Assembly (NCBI RefSeq): GCF_013044505.1
Contig: NZ_JABERD010000007.1
Coordinates: 1-64,000 of the forward strand
Origin: Streptomyces sp. S3(2020)
GTDB taxonomy: Bacteria > Actinomycetota > Actinomycetes > Streptomycetales > Streptomycetaceae
DNA: 64,000 nt
Reading direction: 5' to 3'
Below are positions 49,170 to 59,629 of this stretch, one piece after another (within the stretch, counting starts at the first letter, position 1; every line of letters begins with the position of its first letter). The notes under the pieces are model-generated. The model was not told the DNA's origin. It made no database searches and saw only the letters and a program-made list of their open reading frames with translations. Made by a program: the position numbers and the translations under genes.

Positions 49170-52052
49170 GTGCCGAGGATTCCCGCGGCAACACCGTCCG
49201 AGATCTCTGAACTGGCACGTTGCTGTGCCGTGTTCGTCCCCGGCGACCCGGCCCGCACCGGAGGCGTCGCCTTCTGGGACCCCGACGGCGACGCGCCGCC
49301 GGCCGTCGCCTCGGGGTCCGTCGAGGACCTCACCGTCGTCGTGCCCCGCGAGGAGGGCGTGGGGACGGTGACCGTGCCGGCCGTGCTGCTTCCGGTGCGG
49401 GCGGCCCTGCCCGTCCTCACGCGTGCGCGTGCCGTCGCGCACGGCCACCGGGCGACCGTGTTCTGGGGCACGGCCGCCGTGCACGCCCTGCAGCTCGCGG
49501 CCCGTGGGCTGCTGCTGCCCGGCCTGTCCGAGGGCGACCACGACGCCTGGCGTGTGGGTCCGCTGCGCCCCGAGGACGTCGAACGCGTCCGGGCGCTGGC
49601 CGCGGCGATGCCGCCCGAGGCGCACGCCGTACCGCTCGACGACGCCGCACCGCTGCGGCTGCCCGACCCCGAACGGCTGCTGCGCGCCTTCCTCGACGCG
49701 ATCGCCGACACACTGCCCCGCTCCCCCGCCGCGTCGCTCGTGACCGGCGGTGCCCCCTACGCGACGCGGGAACCGCGGCATGTGCCCGGGCACCGGGCCT
49801 GGGCGGCCGATGTGGCCGCGGGCCATGACGCGGGCGTGCGGCTGTCGCTGCGGATCGAGGTGTCCGGTCTCTCGCCCACGGCGTGGGACGAGGATCGCTC
49901 ACCCGTGGCGCAGGACGAGGCCGCCCCGGCGTTCCGGGTCGTGCTCCAAGTGCACGACGTGAGCGATCCGGCGCTCGTCGCGGACGCCGCCGAGGTGTGG
50001 GCAGGGCCCGGCGGGGCGTTCGGCCCGCGCGTGCGGATGGATGCCCTGCTCGCGTTGCGCCGCGCGGCCCGCGCCTGGCCGCCGCTCGCGCCCCTGCTCT
50101 CGGCGGCCGTGCCGGACGCGCTCGAACTCGCCGACGAGGAGGTCACCGATCTCCTGGTCGCCGGCGCCCGGACCCTCGCCGTCGCCGGTGTCGACGTGCA
50201 CTGGCCCAAGGAGCTCGCCCGCGAACTGACGGCCCGCGCGGTGGTCGGCCCGCCGGACGACGCGTCGGGACCCGGCAGGCTCTCCTCGGACACCCCGTCG
50301 TTCCTCTCCGCCGACGCGCTGCTGGCCTTCAACTGGCGGTTCGCACTCGGCGATCAGCAGCTCACCCGCGAGGAGCTCGACCGACTGGCCGAGTCGAACC
50401 GCCCGGTCGTGCGGCTGCGTGACCAGTGGGTCCTGATCGACCCGCAGGAGGTGCGTCGGGCCCGCGCCCAGCAGGACCGCAAGATCACCCCCGTCGACGC
50501 GCTCGGCGCCGCTCTCACGGGCTCCACGGAGATCGACGGCCACCGGGTCGAGGTGCACCCCACGGGCTGGCTCGCGGCCCTGCGGGAACGGCTCGCGGAC
50601 CCCGAGGCGCAGGAGCCGGTCGAGCAGCCCGCCCAGCTCGCGGCCACGCTGCGGGACTACCAGCGGCGCGGTCTCAACTGGCTGGCGCGGACGACCTCCT
50701 TGGGGCTGGGCTGCTGTCTGGCCGACGACATGGGGCTCGGCAAGACGATCACGCTCATCGCCCTGCATCTGCACCGGCAGACGGACGCGGCGACCGCCGG
50801 TCCCACGCTCGTGGTGTGCCCGACGTCCCTCATGGGCAACTGGCAGCGCGAGATCGAGAAGTTCGCCCCCGGCACGCGCGTGCGCCGCTTCCACGGGCCG
50901 CGGCGGGACCTGGGCGCCCTGGCCGACGGGGAGTTCGTGCTCACCACGTACGGCACGATGCGGCTCGACGCCGGCCGGCTGGCCGACGTGTCGTGGGGCA
51001 TGGTCGTGGCGGACGAGGCGCAGCACGTCAAGAACCCGTACTCGGCGACGGCACGGCAGCTGCGTTCCATCGGCGCACGCGCACGCGTGGCGCTCACCGG
51101 CACCCCGGTGGAGAACAACCTGTCGGAGCTGTGGGCGATCCTCGACTGGACCACTCCCGGCCTGCTGGGGCGCCTCGGCACGTTCCGCGCGCGGTACGCG
51201 CAGGCCATCGAGGGCGGCCGGGACCCGAGGGCCGCCGAGCGGCTGTCGCGGCTGGTGCGCCCGTTCCTGCTGCGCCGCCGCAAGTCGGACCCCGGCATCG
51301 CTCCGGAGCTGCCGCCGAAGACGGAGACGGACCGCGCGGTGTCGCTCACCAAGGAGCAGGCGGGTCTGTACGAGGCCGTGGTGCGCGAGACGCTCGCGGA
51401 GATCTCCGGCGCCGACAGCATGGCGCGGCGCGGGCTGATCGTGAAGCTGCTGACCGGGCTGAAGCAGATCTGCAACCACCCGGCGCAGTACCTCAAGGAG
51501 GACCGGCCGAGGATCGTCGGACGGTCCGGGAAGCTGGAGCTCCTGGACGAGCTGCTCGACACCATCCTCTCCGAGGGGGCGAGCGTGCTGGTCTTCACCC
51601 AGTACGTGCAGATGGCCCGCCTCATCGAGCGGCACCTGGCCGCCCGCGCGGTGCCCTCGCAGTTCCTGCACGGCGGCACGCCCGTCGCTCGGCGGGAGGC
51701 GATGGTCCAGCGCTTCCAGGACGGTGAGGTCCCGGTGTTCCTGCTGTCGTTGAAGGCGGCGGGCACGGGGCTGAACCTCACCCGGGCCGAGCATGTCGTG
51801 CACTACGACCGCTGGTGGAACCCGGCCGTGGAGGCGCAGGCCACCGACCGTGCGTACCGGATCGGGCAGAACCGGCCGGTGCAGGTGCACCGGCTGATCG
51901 CCGAGGGCACCATCGAGGACCGTATCGCCGACATGCTGAACCGTAAGCGGGAGTTGGCCGACGCGGTGCTCGGTGCCGGGGAGGCGGCGCTCACGGAACT
52001 GACGGACGCGGAGCTGGCGGATCTGGTCGAACTGCGAGGGGGCACACGATGA
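49170..52052 (+). CDS. SNF2-family DNA-dependent ATPase/helicase
   Basis: A 960-residue SWI2/SNF2 protein. A poorly conserved N-terminal half (including VDVHWPKELARELTARAVV and a DUF-like SNF2-associated domain) precedes the motor: motif I DDMGLGKTITL (near residue 519), motif II VVADEAQHVKNP (near 613), ALTGTPVENNLSELW, then the second lobe with VLVFTQYVQMARLIERHL and motif VI QATDRAYRIGQNRPVQVHRL. Such proteins translocate on duplex DNA. The start is uncertain: GTG 49170 has GAGGAG 12 nt upstream; an extension to GTG 49068 would translate the palindrome at 49068-49081. It overlaps the SWIM gene by 4 bp. Confidence 0.92.
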   Translation: MPRIPAATPSEISELARCCAVFVPGDPARTGGVAFWDPDGDAPPAVASGSVEDLTVVVPREEGVGTVTVPAVLLPVRAALPVLTRARAVAHGHRATVFWGTAAVHALQLAARGLLLPGLSEGDHDAWRVGPLRPEDVERVRALAAAMPPEAHAVPLDDAAPLRLPDPERLLRAFLDAIADTLPRSPAASLVTGGAPYATREPRHVPGHRAWAADVAAGHDAGVRLSLRIEVSGLSPTAWDEDRSPVAQDEAAPAFRVVLQVHDVSDPALVADAAEVWAGPGGAFGPRVRMDALLALRRAARAWPPLAPLLSAAVPDALELADEEVTDLLVAGARTLAVAGVDVHWPKELARELTARAVVGPPDDASGPGRLSSDTPSFLSADALLAFNWRFALGDQQLTREELDRLAESNRPVVRLRDQWVLIDPQEVRRARAQQDRKITPVDALGAALTGSTEIDGHRVEVHPTGWLAALRERLADPEAQEPVEQPAQLAATLRDYQRRGLNWLARTTSLGLGCCLADDMGLGKTITLIALHLHRQTDAATAGPTLVVCPTSLMGNWQREIEKFAPGTRVRRFHGPRRDLGALADGEFVLTTYGTMRLDAGRLADVSWGMVVADEAQHVKNPYSATARQLRSIGARARVALTGTPVENNLSELWAILDWTTPGLLGRLGTFRARYAQAIEGGRDPRAAERLSRLVRPFLLRRRKSDPGIAPELPPKTETDRAVSLTKEQAGLYEAVVRETLAEISGADSMARRGLIVKLLTGLKQICNHPAQYLKEDRPRIVGRSGKLELLDELLDTILSEGASVLVFTQYVQMARLIERHLAARAVPSQFLHGGTPVARREAMVQRFQDGEVPVFLLSLKAAGTGLNLTRAEHVVHYDRWWNPAVEAQATDRAYRIGQNRPVQVHRLIAEGTIEDRIADMLNRKRELADAVLGAGEAALTELTDAELADLVELRGGTR

Positions 52053-53281
52053 GTGACGAGCCGGAGCGCACGTTCGCGGCGTTCCCTCCCGCGCAGGGGA
52101 GGGGCTTCGCGCAGAGCTGGTGGGGCCAGGCCTGGCTGAAGGCGCTGGAGGACGCGGCGCTCGACTCCCAGCAGGTGAAGACCGGCCGCAGGCTCGCGCG
52201 CGCGGGGGCCGTCGGCGCGGTGTCGGTAAGGCCGGGGCGCATCACGGCGGTCGTCCAGGACCGCGACCGCACCCCGCACCGGGCCGATGTGCTGCTGGAG
52301 CGGTTGTCCGACGACCAGTGGGACCGCTTCCTGGACATGACCGTCGAGCGTGCCGGCCATGTCGCGGCTCTCCTGGACCGCGACATGCCGCCGCACCTGG
52401 TCGAGGACGCGGCGGCCGCGGGCGTCGAACTCCTGCCGGGCATGGGCGAGCTGGAGCCGGAGTGCGACTGCGGCGCCTGGGACCACTGCGGGCACACGGC
52501 GGCGCTCTGCTACCAGGTGGCGCGGCTGCTGGACGAGGACCCCTTCGTCCTGCTGCTGATGCGGGGCCGCGGTGAGCGCGCCCTGCTGGACGACCTCCAG
52601 GACCGCACCGCCGTACCCGATGAGGCGCCGACTCTCCGGGAGGGCGTGGACGCCGCCGAGGCGTTCGCGGCCGGGGACATCCTTCCGCCGCTGCCCGCCC
52701 TGCCCGAACTCCCCGAGGAGCCCGGTGTACCGCCTTCCCTGGACACCGAGACGCCGGCCCCCTCCGGTGTCGATCCGGCCGCCCTGGAGTACCTGGCCGC
52801 CCGGACGGCGGCGCGGGCACACCGCCTGCTGGCCGAGCGGGACGCTGTGGACGACGAGTTGACGGTCGCCCAGGATGCCGTCCGGCTCGCGGTGGGCACT
52901 CCCGACAGGGCCGTGCTGGAGCGGCTGTCGGAGGGCTCGGGGCGCACTCTGGAGGAGCTGTCGCTGGCCGTGCGCGCGTGGCGGGACGGAGGCGTGGCCG
53001 CGCTGGGCGTGCTGGAGGAGGAATGGGCCGTAGGGGGTGAGACGCTCGCACGCGCGCGTGCCGCCCTCGACTCGGCGTGGGACGAGGAGGAGCGGCCGTC
53101 GTTGCGGGCGAGGGGCAACCGGTGGACGGTCGTGGGCTCTTCGAGCCAGTTGCGCCTGGGGCGTGACGGCCGCTGGTGGCCGTATCGCAAGGAGCGGGGC
53201 CGCTGGGTGCCCGCGGGGGGTGCCGTCCAGGATCCCGCGACCGCGCTGGCCGCGGCTCAGGAGGCCGCGGAGATAGGTTGA
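52049..53281 (+). CDS. SWIM zinc-finger protein, partner of the SNF2 ATPase
   Basis: 410 residues. FAQSWWGQAWLKALEDAALDSQQVKTGRR opens the protein, and the SWIM motif CDCGAWDHCGH (CxC-x5-CxH) sits near residue 140. The rest is Glu/Leu-rich helical with a late WRDGGVAALGVLEEEW and a WRTVVG-type RWTVVGSSSQLRLGRDGRWWPY end that may bind DNA or protein. The ATGA overlap with the SNF2 gene indicates equal production and a complex. SWIM domains bind DNA or proteins; this SNF2-SWIM pair recurs in actinobacteria. Confidence 0.9.
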   Translation: MSDEPERTFAAFPPAQGRGFAQSWWGQAWLKALEDAALDSQQVKTGRRLARAGAVGAVSVRPGRITAVVQDRDRTPHRADVLLERLSDDQWDRFLDMTVERAGHVAALLDRDMPPHLVEDAAAAGVELLPGMGELEPECDCGAWDHCGHTAALCYQVARLLDEDPFVLLLMRGRGERALLDDLQDRTAVPDEAPTLREGVDAAEAFAAGDILPPLPALPELPEEPGVPPSLDTETPAPSGVDPAALEYLAARTAARAHRLLAERDAVDDELTVAQDAVRLAVGTPDRAVLERLSEGSGRTLEELSLAVRAWRDGGVAALGVLEEEWAVGGETLARARAALDSAWDEEERPSLRARGNRWTVVGSSSQLRLGRDGRWWPYRKERGRWVPAGGAVQDPATALAAAQEAAEIG

Positions 53282-53287
53282 CGTGCC

Positions 53288-53839
53288 ATGAGGCACTTCG
53301 ACCAGGACATCCTCGGCGTCGCGGACGAGCTCACCGAGGCGTATGTCGAGATCTTCACCGCTCCGCCCTGGGAGCACCGGAACGCCGAGGAGACCCGCTC
53401 GGCGTTCCGGGAGCGGCTGGAGACGGACGTGCGCCGCCCCGGTTTCCGTGCCGTCCTGGCGCTCTCGGACAGCGGTGGGGTGGACGGCTTCGTCACGGGC
53501 TGGACCACGCCGTCCCCCTTCCGCAGTGACCGCGCGTACGGCAAGGTCACCTGTCGGCTCGGCGCCGACCGGGTCGACGAGCTGCTGGTCGGGGCCTTCG
53601 AGATCGACGAGCTGGGCGTACGGTCGCACGCCCGCGGCACCGGTCTGGGCCGCCGGCTGCTGTCGGCCCTGACCGCGACGGTGCCCGGGGGCCGGGCGTG
53701 GCTGCTGACCTGGGACCAGGCGCACGACACTCTCGCGTTCTACCGTCGTACCGGCTGGACGGAGCCCGAGCCGCTGTCCGGGCAGGAGACGGACGTGGTC
53801 GTGTTCCTGGCGCCCTCCAGGGCCGCTACGACTCCGTGA
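53288..53839 (+). CDS. GNAT-family N-acetyltransferase
   Basis: 183 residues with a GNAT fold: EIDELGVRSHARGTGLGRRLLSAL supplies the acetyl-CoA pyrophosphate-binding R-x-x-G-x-G/A-type motif A, and DTLAFYRRTGWTE the motif B helix. Acceptor unknown. It starts 6 bp after the SWIM gene, so it is probably cotranscribed with the SNF2-SWIM pair. Its end overlaps the convergent Nudix gene by 14 bp. Confidence 0.88.
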   Translation: MRHFDQDILGVADELTEAYVEIFTAPPWEHRNAEETRSAFRERLETDVRRPGFRAVLALSDSGGVDGFVTGWTTPSPFRSDRAYGKVTCRLGADRVDELLVGAFEIDELGVRSHARGTGLGRRLLSALTATVPGGRAWLLTWDQAHDTLAFYRRTGWTEPEPLSGQETDVVVFLAPSRAATTP

Positions 53840-54230
53840 GGAGGCCCTGCCAGAGCATCGGCAGGACGTGGTCCCTGACCGCCGGCGCGATCCGGATGTC
53901 GTCCTCGTGTCCGGTGATCCAGCGCAGATGCGCCAGTTCGGCGGCGGGGCGGGGCACTTGGGTGAGGCGTGCGCCGTAGAGCGTCATCCGCATGGGTACG
54001 CCTTCGAGGGCCGCCACGGCCTCGACATCGGCCAGGAACCGCGGTTCCCGGGGCCGTACGCCCAACTCCTCGTCCAGCTCGCGGTACAGGGTCTCCAGGG
54101 GTGCCTCGCCCGGGTCCGGTTTGCCGCCCGGCACATAGAAGACCTCGGGAGCCGCCTGCTTGCTCACGACCAGGAGCCGCCCCTTGCGGACGATCGCGGC
54201 TGCCACGACTTCGAGTACCTCTTGTGTCAT
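53826..54230 (-). CDS. Nudix hydrolase
   Basis: 134 residues with a perfect Nudix box: G-x5-E-x7-REUxEExGU, visible as GKPDPGE...RELDEELGV. These enzymes hydrolyse nucleoside diphosphates linked to another moiety, with Mg bound by the box glutamates. The start ATG 54230 (MTQEVLEVVAAAIV) fits the first strand of the fold; an upstream extension to 54314 is not supported. Substrate unknown. Confidence 0.9.
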   Translation of the reverse strand: MTQEVLEVVAAAIVRKGRLLVVSKQAAPEVFYVPGGKPDPGEAPLETLYRELDEELGVRPREPRFLADVEAVAALEGVPMRMTLYGARLTQVPRPAAELAHLRWITGHEDDIRIAPAVRDHVLPMLWQGLLTES

Positions 54231-54355
54231 GGGCCCCATCCTCACCCACGCTCGACGAGGCACTGCCACACGTCGTTCACCCGCCGGTCGCACGGCGTTC
54301 GACACGAGGCCCAAATCTGGCCGCTGTCACCGAACTTGTTCACCCAGGAGGCCTG

Positions 54356-55696
54356 ATGTCCCCGTCTGCCACCGGCCGGCGCCGCGTCCACCGTTCTCTC
54401 GCGGCGGGTGTGCCCTTCGCCGTGCTGGCCGCACTCGTGGCCGCTGCCCCGGCCGAGGGCGCCTCGTCGGGCGAGCCGCATGTCACCCGCACGGCGACGC
54501 TCGGGGACATCCCGCTGGGCACCTTCAGCAACGCGCTGCTGCCCGGCACGGTGGCTGACGACCGGGGCGTGGACCTCGGCGGCATCGGCAGCGACATCTA
54601 CCCGGCGGGCCGCAAGGGCGAGTTCTGGACCGTCACCGATCGTGGGCCCAACGGCCAGATCAAGGTCGGCGGCACGAAGCGCCGCACGTTCCCCGTGCCC
54701 GGATTCGACCCGGCGATCGTGAGGATCAAGGTGTCGGGCGACACCGTGAAGGTGCTGGACGCGATCCCGATCACCACCTCCTCCGGCAAGCCGGTCACCG
54801 GACTGCCGAACCAGGCAGGGCGCGACGAGACGCCGTACACCTATGACGCGCAGACGCCTCTGTCGTACGACCCGAACGGGCTGGACACCGAGGGCATCGT
54901 GCGGGCCGCGGACGGGAGTTTCTGGCTCGTCGACGAGTACGGGCCGTCGCTGGTCCATGTCTCCGCGCGCGGGAAGGTGCTGACGCGCTACGTCCCCGAG
55001 GGGCTGAACCTCACCGGCACCGGCTACCCGGTGGTGGAGGCGCTGCCCGCCGTCCTGCTGCACCGGAAGATCAACCGCGGCTTCGAGGGGCTGGCCCAAC
55101 TGCCGGGCGGCGACCTGGTGCTGGCGGTGCAGAGCCCGCTGTCCCTGCCGGACACCGATGCCGGAGAGGCGTCGCGGACGGCCCGGCTGCTGCGGTTCTC
55201 GCCGAAGAAGAAGGCGGTCACCGCCGAGTACGCGTACCGCTTCGACCCGGTGGATGTCGTCGACCCGAGCGAGGACGACACCTCCGAGCTGAAGATCTCC
55301 TCGGTCGTCTCCGTGGGCGGCGACCGCCTCCTGGTCGAGGAGCGCACCGACAAGGCGGCACGGCTCCAGCTCGTCCACCTGGACCGCAGGGCGAACATCC
55401 TCGGCGGCCCCTACGACGACGACTCGACGTCCCCGTCGCTGGAGCATCTCGACGATCCGGCCGCCTCGGGGGTGCCGGTGCTCGCCAAGCGCCTGGTCGT
55501 CGACCTGGGCACGGTGGACGGGGTGCCGGGGAAGATCGAGGGCGTCGCGCGCGTGGACCGCGACACGCTCGCCCTGGTCAACGACAACGACTTCGGGATG
55601 ACCGACGGCACGGGCGCGTTCGACGCGCGGGGCCGCCTGGTCGACAGCGGGGTGGAGACGACGGTGACGTACGTGCGGCTGCCGCGCGGCATCTGA
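54356..55696 (+). CDS. secreted esterase-like/phytase-like protein
   Basis: 446 residues with a signal peptide (residues 1-36, AAPAEGAS) and a predicted beta-propeller of the esterase-like activity of phytase family: GIGSDIYPAGRKGEFWTVTDRGPNGQI, LDTEGIVRAADGSFWLVDEYGPSLVHV, and GKIEGVARVDRDTLALVNDNDFGM. Members are annotated as phosphodiesterase/phytase-like; the reaction here is unproven. AGGAGG lies 4 nt before the ATG. Extracellular. It ends exactly where the convergent septum-like gene ends. Confidence 0.85.
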   Translation: MSPSATGRRRVHRSLAAGVPFAVLAALVAAAPAEGASSGEPHVTRTATLGDIPLGTFSNALLPGTVADDRGVDLGGIGSDIYPAGRKGEFWTVTDRGPNGQIKVGGTKRRTFPVPGFDPAIVRIKVSGDTVKVLDAIPITTSSGKPVTGLPNQAGRDETPYTYDAQTPLSYDPNGLDTEGIVRAADGSFWLVDEYGPSLVHVSARGKVLTRYVPEGLNLTGTGYPVVEALPAVLLHRKINRGFEGLAQLPGGDLVLAVQSPLSLPDTDAGEASRTARLLRFSPKKKAVTAEYAYRFDPVDVVDPSEDDTSELKISSVVSVGGDRLLVEERTDKAARLQLVHLDRRANILGGPYDDDSTSPSLEHLDDPAASGVPVLAKRLVVDLGTVDGVPGKIEGVARVDRDTLALVNDNDFGMTDGTGAFDARGRLVDSGVETTVTYVRLPRGI

Positions 55697-56584
55697 TCAC
55701 GCCAGGGGTGCGGTGAGCTTGCGGGTGCCCTCGGTGTCGGCGGCCAGGCTGCACGCCACGTTGTCGATGCCGAGCCGGTAGCCGGCCGGGTCCGGATACT
55801 GCACGAGGATGCCGCGGACGGTCCCGCCGGGCTGGTCCGCCGCCTTGCTGTCGAGGGTCTGCTCGCACAGGTCCGACGCGGCCTTCTTCAGGGCCGTGTC
55901 GGTCGTGTAGTCGCCCTCGAGTTCCGCGATCTTCACGACCTCGGCGTCGTGCGGCTTCCCGCAGGAGCGCTTGGCCGCCTGCCCGGGCCGGTCGCCGTCG
56001 GTGTCGAAGCAGTCGCCGGTCCGCAGCATGTAGTAGGGCACTTCGTCGGACGCGAAGGACGGGATCAGCGATTCGAGGCCGCTCGGGAACTCGCTCGGCA
56101 GGTCGGTGGGGAACTGCGAGGGCAGTTGGGTCGGCAGCTTCGTGGGGAGCTTGCTGGGCAGTTCGGTCGGCAGGCTCAGCGTGGGGCGGGGTGAGCTGCT
56201 CGCGCTCGCGCTGGGTTTGTCGCCCGGCGAGTCGTCGTCGTTGCCCGATGCCATCAGCACGATGGCGGCGACGGCGGCACCGACCACGAGCACGGTGAGG
56301 AGGATGAACAGCGGATTGCGGCCCCGGCCCGGGCCACCGGGCGGTTCGGGCGGCGGAGGCGGGTCCCATCCCCCGTACGAGGGCGGCCCGTCGCCTCCGG
56401 GAGGCGGACCATAACCGCCGGAGGGCGGGCCGTAACCGCCGGGAGGCGGGCCGTACCCTCCCGGAGGCCCGTAGCCCCCTCCCGAGGAGGCGAAGCCTTC
56501 AGGAGGGGGGCCGAAGCCGCCGCCGTAGGGCGGCGTGTCGTCCGGCGGCCCGGGCGGCTGAGGCGGTACGGGCGGCATGGCCAT
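55697..56584 (-). CDS. Pro/Gly-rich membrane protein with septum-formation-like domain
   Basis: 295 residues. A cytoplasmic N-terminus of Pro/Gly/Tyr repeats (GGYGPPPGG-type, residues 15-85), a TM helix near 90-110 and an external Ser/Pro stalk with a four-residue LPxx repeat (LPTELPSKLPTKLPTQLPSQ...) are followed by a domain with TGDCFDTDGDRPGQ, SCGKPHDAEVV and VACSLA, which resembles the septum formation family. Paired Cys suggest a disulfide. A role at the cell envelope or septum is inferred. The start is uncertain: ATG 56584 or 56578; the longer frame to 56629 has no ribosome-binding site. Confidence 0.7.
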   Translation of the reverse strand: MAMPPVPPQPPGPPDDTPPYGGGFGPPPEGFASSGGGYGPPGGYGPPPGGYGPPSGGYGPPPGGDGPPSYGGWDPPPPPEPPGGPGRGRNPLFILLTVLVVGAAVAAIVLMASGNDDDSPGDKPSASASSSPRPTLSLPTELPSKLPTKLPTQLPSQFPTDLPSEFPSGLESLIPSFASDEVPYYMLRTGDCFDTDGDRPGQAAKRSCGKPHDAEVVKIAELEGDYTTDTALKKAASDLCEQTLDSKAADQPGGTVRGILVQYPDPAGYRLGIDNVACSLAADTEGTRKLTAPLA

Positions 56585-56647
56585 ACCGTCCAGGGTCGCC
56601 GTGTGCGGGGCACGGCGCGACCCCCGCACGGAAGTTGATACCGGTTC

Positions 56648-56663
56648 ATGCCATGGACGGCAT
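56648..56663. promoter_or_regulatory. palindrome upstream of the septum-like gene
   Basis: ATGCC-N6-GGCAT, identical in arms and spacing to the site upstream of mltG at 12902-12917, lies 64 bp upstream of this envelope gene's start. Confidence 0.35.
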
Positions 56664-56719
56664 CGTTCCGGAGCATTCCGCGCGGGGGTCGGTCACACCC
56701 GGAGGCCGATCACGCAGGC

Positions 56720-56733
56720 ACGCACGCGTGCGT
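56720..56733. terminator. 14-bp palindrome directly after xylA
   Basis: ACGCACG-CGTGCGT is self-complementary and abuts the xylA stop codon (56734-56736). As RNA it folds as a 5-bp stem with a CGCG loop. A weak terminator or a protein site. Confidence 0.35.
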
Positions 56734-58062
<1,329 letters not shown>

Positions 58063-59517
58063 ATGTCAGCTGCCGAGGGTCCGCTCGTCGTCGGTGTGGA
58101 CACGTCCACGCAGTCCACCAAGGCCCTGGTCGTCGACGCGTCGACCGGAAGGGTGGTGGCGAGCGGACAGGCCTCGCACACCGTCTCCTCCGGGGCGGGG
58201 CGCGAGAGCGACCCACGCCAGTGGTGGGACGCGCTGTCCGAGGCACTGCACCAGTGCGGTGCCGCGGCCCGGGAGGCCGCCGCCGTGTCGATCGGCGGGC
58301 AGCAGCACGGCCTCGTCACGCTGGACGCGCAGGGCGAGCCGGTGCGCCCCGCCCTGCTGTGGAACGACGTGCGCTCCGCACCGCAGGCCACCCGGCTCAT
58401 CGAGGAACTGGGCGGACCGAAGGCCTGGGCGGAGCGCACCGGCAGCGTGCCGGGCCCGTCCTTCACGGTCACGAAGTGGGCCTGGCTCGCCGAGAACGAG
58501 CCGGACGCGATCCGCGCCACCAAGGCGGTGCGCCTCCCCCACGACTACCTCACCGAGCGCCTCACGGGCCAGGGCACGACCGACCGCGGCGACGCCTCCG
58601 GCACCGGCTGGTGGGCCTCGGCGACCGAGGCGTACGACGACGAGACCCTGGCGCACATCGGCCTCGACCCCGCCCTGCTCCCGCGCGTGGTCCGGCCCGG
58701 AGAGATCTCGGGGACCGTGCGCGACCGCCACGACCTGCCGTTCTCCAAGGGCACCCTGGTCGCCCCGGGCACCGGCGACAACGCCGCCGCGGCGCTGGGC
58801 CTCGGGCTGCGTCCCGGCACGCCCGTGCTGAGCCTGGGCACGTCGGGCACGGTGTACGCGGTCTCCCGGCGGCGCCCCGCGGACCCGACCGGCACCGTGG
58901 CGGGCTTCGCCGACGCGCACGGCGACTGGCTGCCGCTGGCCTGCACCCTGAACTGCACGCTCGCCGTCGACCGTGTCGCCGCCCTGCTGGGCCTCGACCG
59001 GGAAGCCGTGGAGCCCGTGGGCCCCGACTCCGGCGTCACCCTCCTGCCCTACCTGGACGGCGAGCGCACCCCCGCGCTGCCGGGCGCCTCCGGCCTCCTG
59101 TACGGCCTGCGGCACGACACCACCGGCGGCCAGCTCCTCCAGGCCGCCTACGACGGTGCCGTCCACGCGCTCCTCGGCGCGCTCGACCTGGTCCTCGACG
59201 AGGACGCGGACCGTTCGGCCCCGCTGCTGCTGATCGGCGGCGGCGCCCGGGGCCGGGCCTGGCAGGAGACCGTACGCCGGCTCTCGGGCCGCCCCGTGCA
59301 GATCCCCGAGGCCAAGGAACTCGTCGCGCTCGGCGCGGCCGCCCAGGCGGCGGGCCTGCTGACCGGCGAGGACCCGGCCGCGGTCGCCCGGCGCTGGAAC
59401 ACGACCGCCGGACCGGTGCTGGAGGCCGTGGAGCGGGACGAGGCGACGATGGCGAGGATCTCCGGGGTACTCTCCGACGCGGCTCCGCTGCTGGACAGGC
59501 CGACGGAGACCGGCTGA
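58063..59517 (+). CDS. xylB: xylulokinase
   Basis: 484 residues of the FGGY kinase family. It phosphorylates D-xylulose to xylulose 5-phosphate for the pentose-phosphate pathway. VVGVDTSTQSTKALVVD is the phosphate-1 motif, ISIGGQQHG-type VSIGGQQHGLV and WNDVRS mark the sugar site, and LLLIGGGARGRAWQ with IPEAKELVALGAAAQAAGLL the C-terminal ATP site. The ATG at 58063 follows AAAAGGGGAG. Works with XylA on the other strand. Confidence 0.96.
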   Translation: MSAAEGPLVVGVDTSTQSTKALVVDASTGRVVASGQASHTVSSGAGRESDPRQWWDALSEALHQCGAAAREAAAVSIGGQQHGLVTLDAQGEPVRPALLWNDVRSAPQATRLIEELGGPKAWAERTGSVPGPSFTVTKWAWLAENEPDAIRATKAVRLPHDYLTERLTGQGTTDRGDASGTGWWASATEAYDDETLAHIGLDPALLPRVVRPGEISGTVRDRHDLPFSKGTLVAPGTGDNAAAALGLGLRPGTPVLSLGTSGTVYAVSRRRPADPTGTVAGFADAHGDWLPLACTLNCTLAVDRVAALLGLDREAVEPVGPDSGVTLLPYLDGERTPALPGASGLLYGLRHDTTGGQLLQAAYDGAVHALLGALDLVLDEDADRSAPLLLIGGGARGRAWQETVRRLSGRPVQIPEAKELVALGAAAQAAGLLTGEDPAAVARRWNTTAGPVLEAVERDEATMARISGVLSDAAPLLDRPTETG

Positions 59518-59629
59518 GACCTTCGCCGCCGGTCAGGCGGGCCGCGGCTCCTCAGGCCCCACCCGCTGAGGTCGCCGCCGCTCGACCGGCTCGCGGAGAA
59601 CCGTTTCGATCAAGAGGACTGACGGAGGC

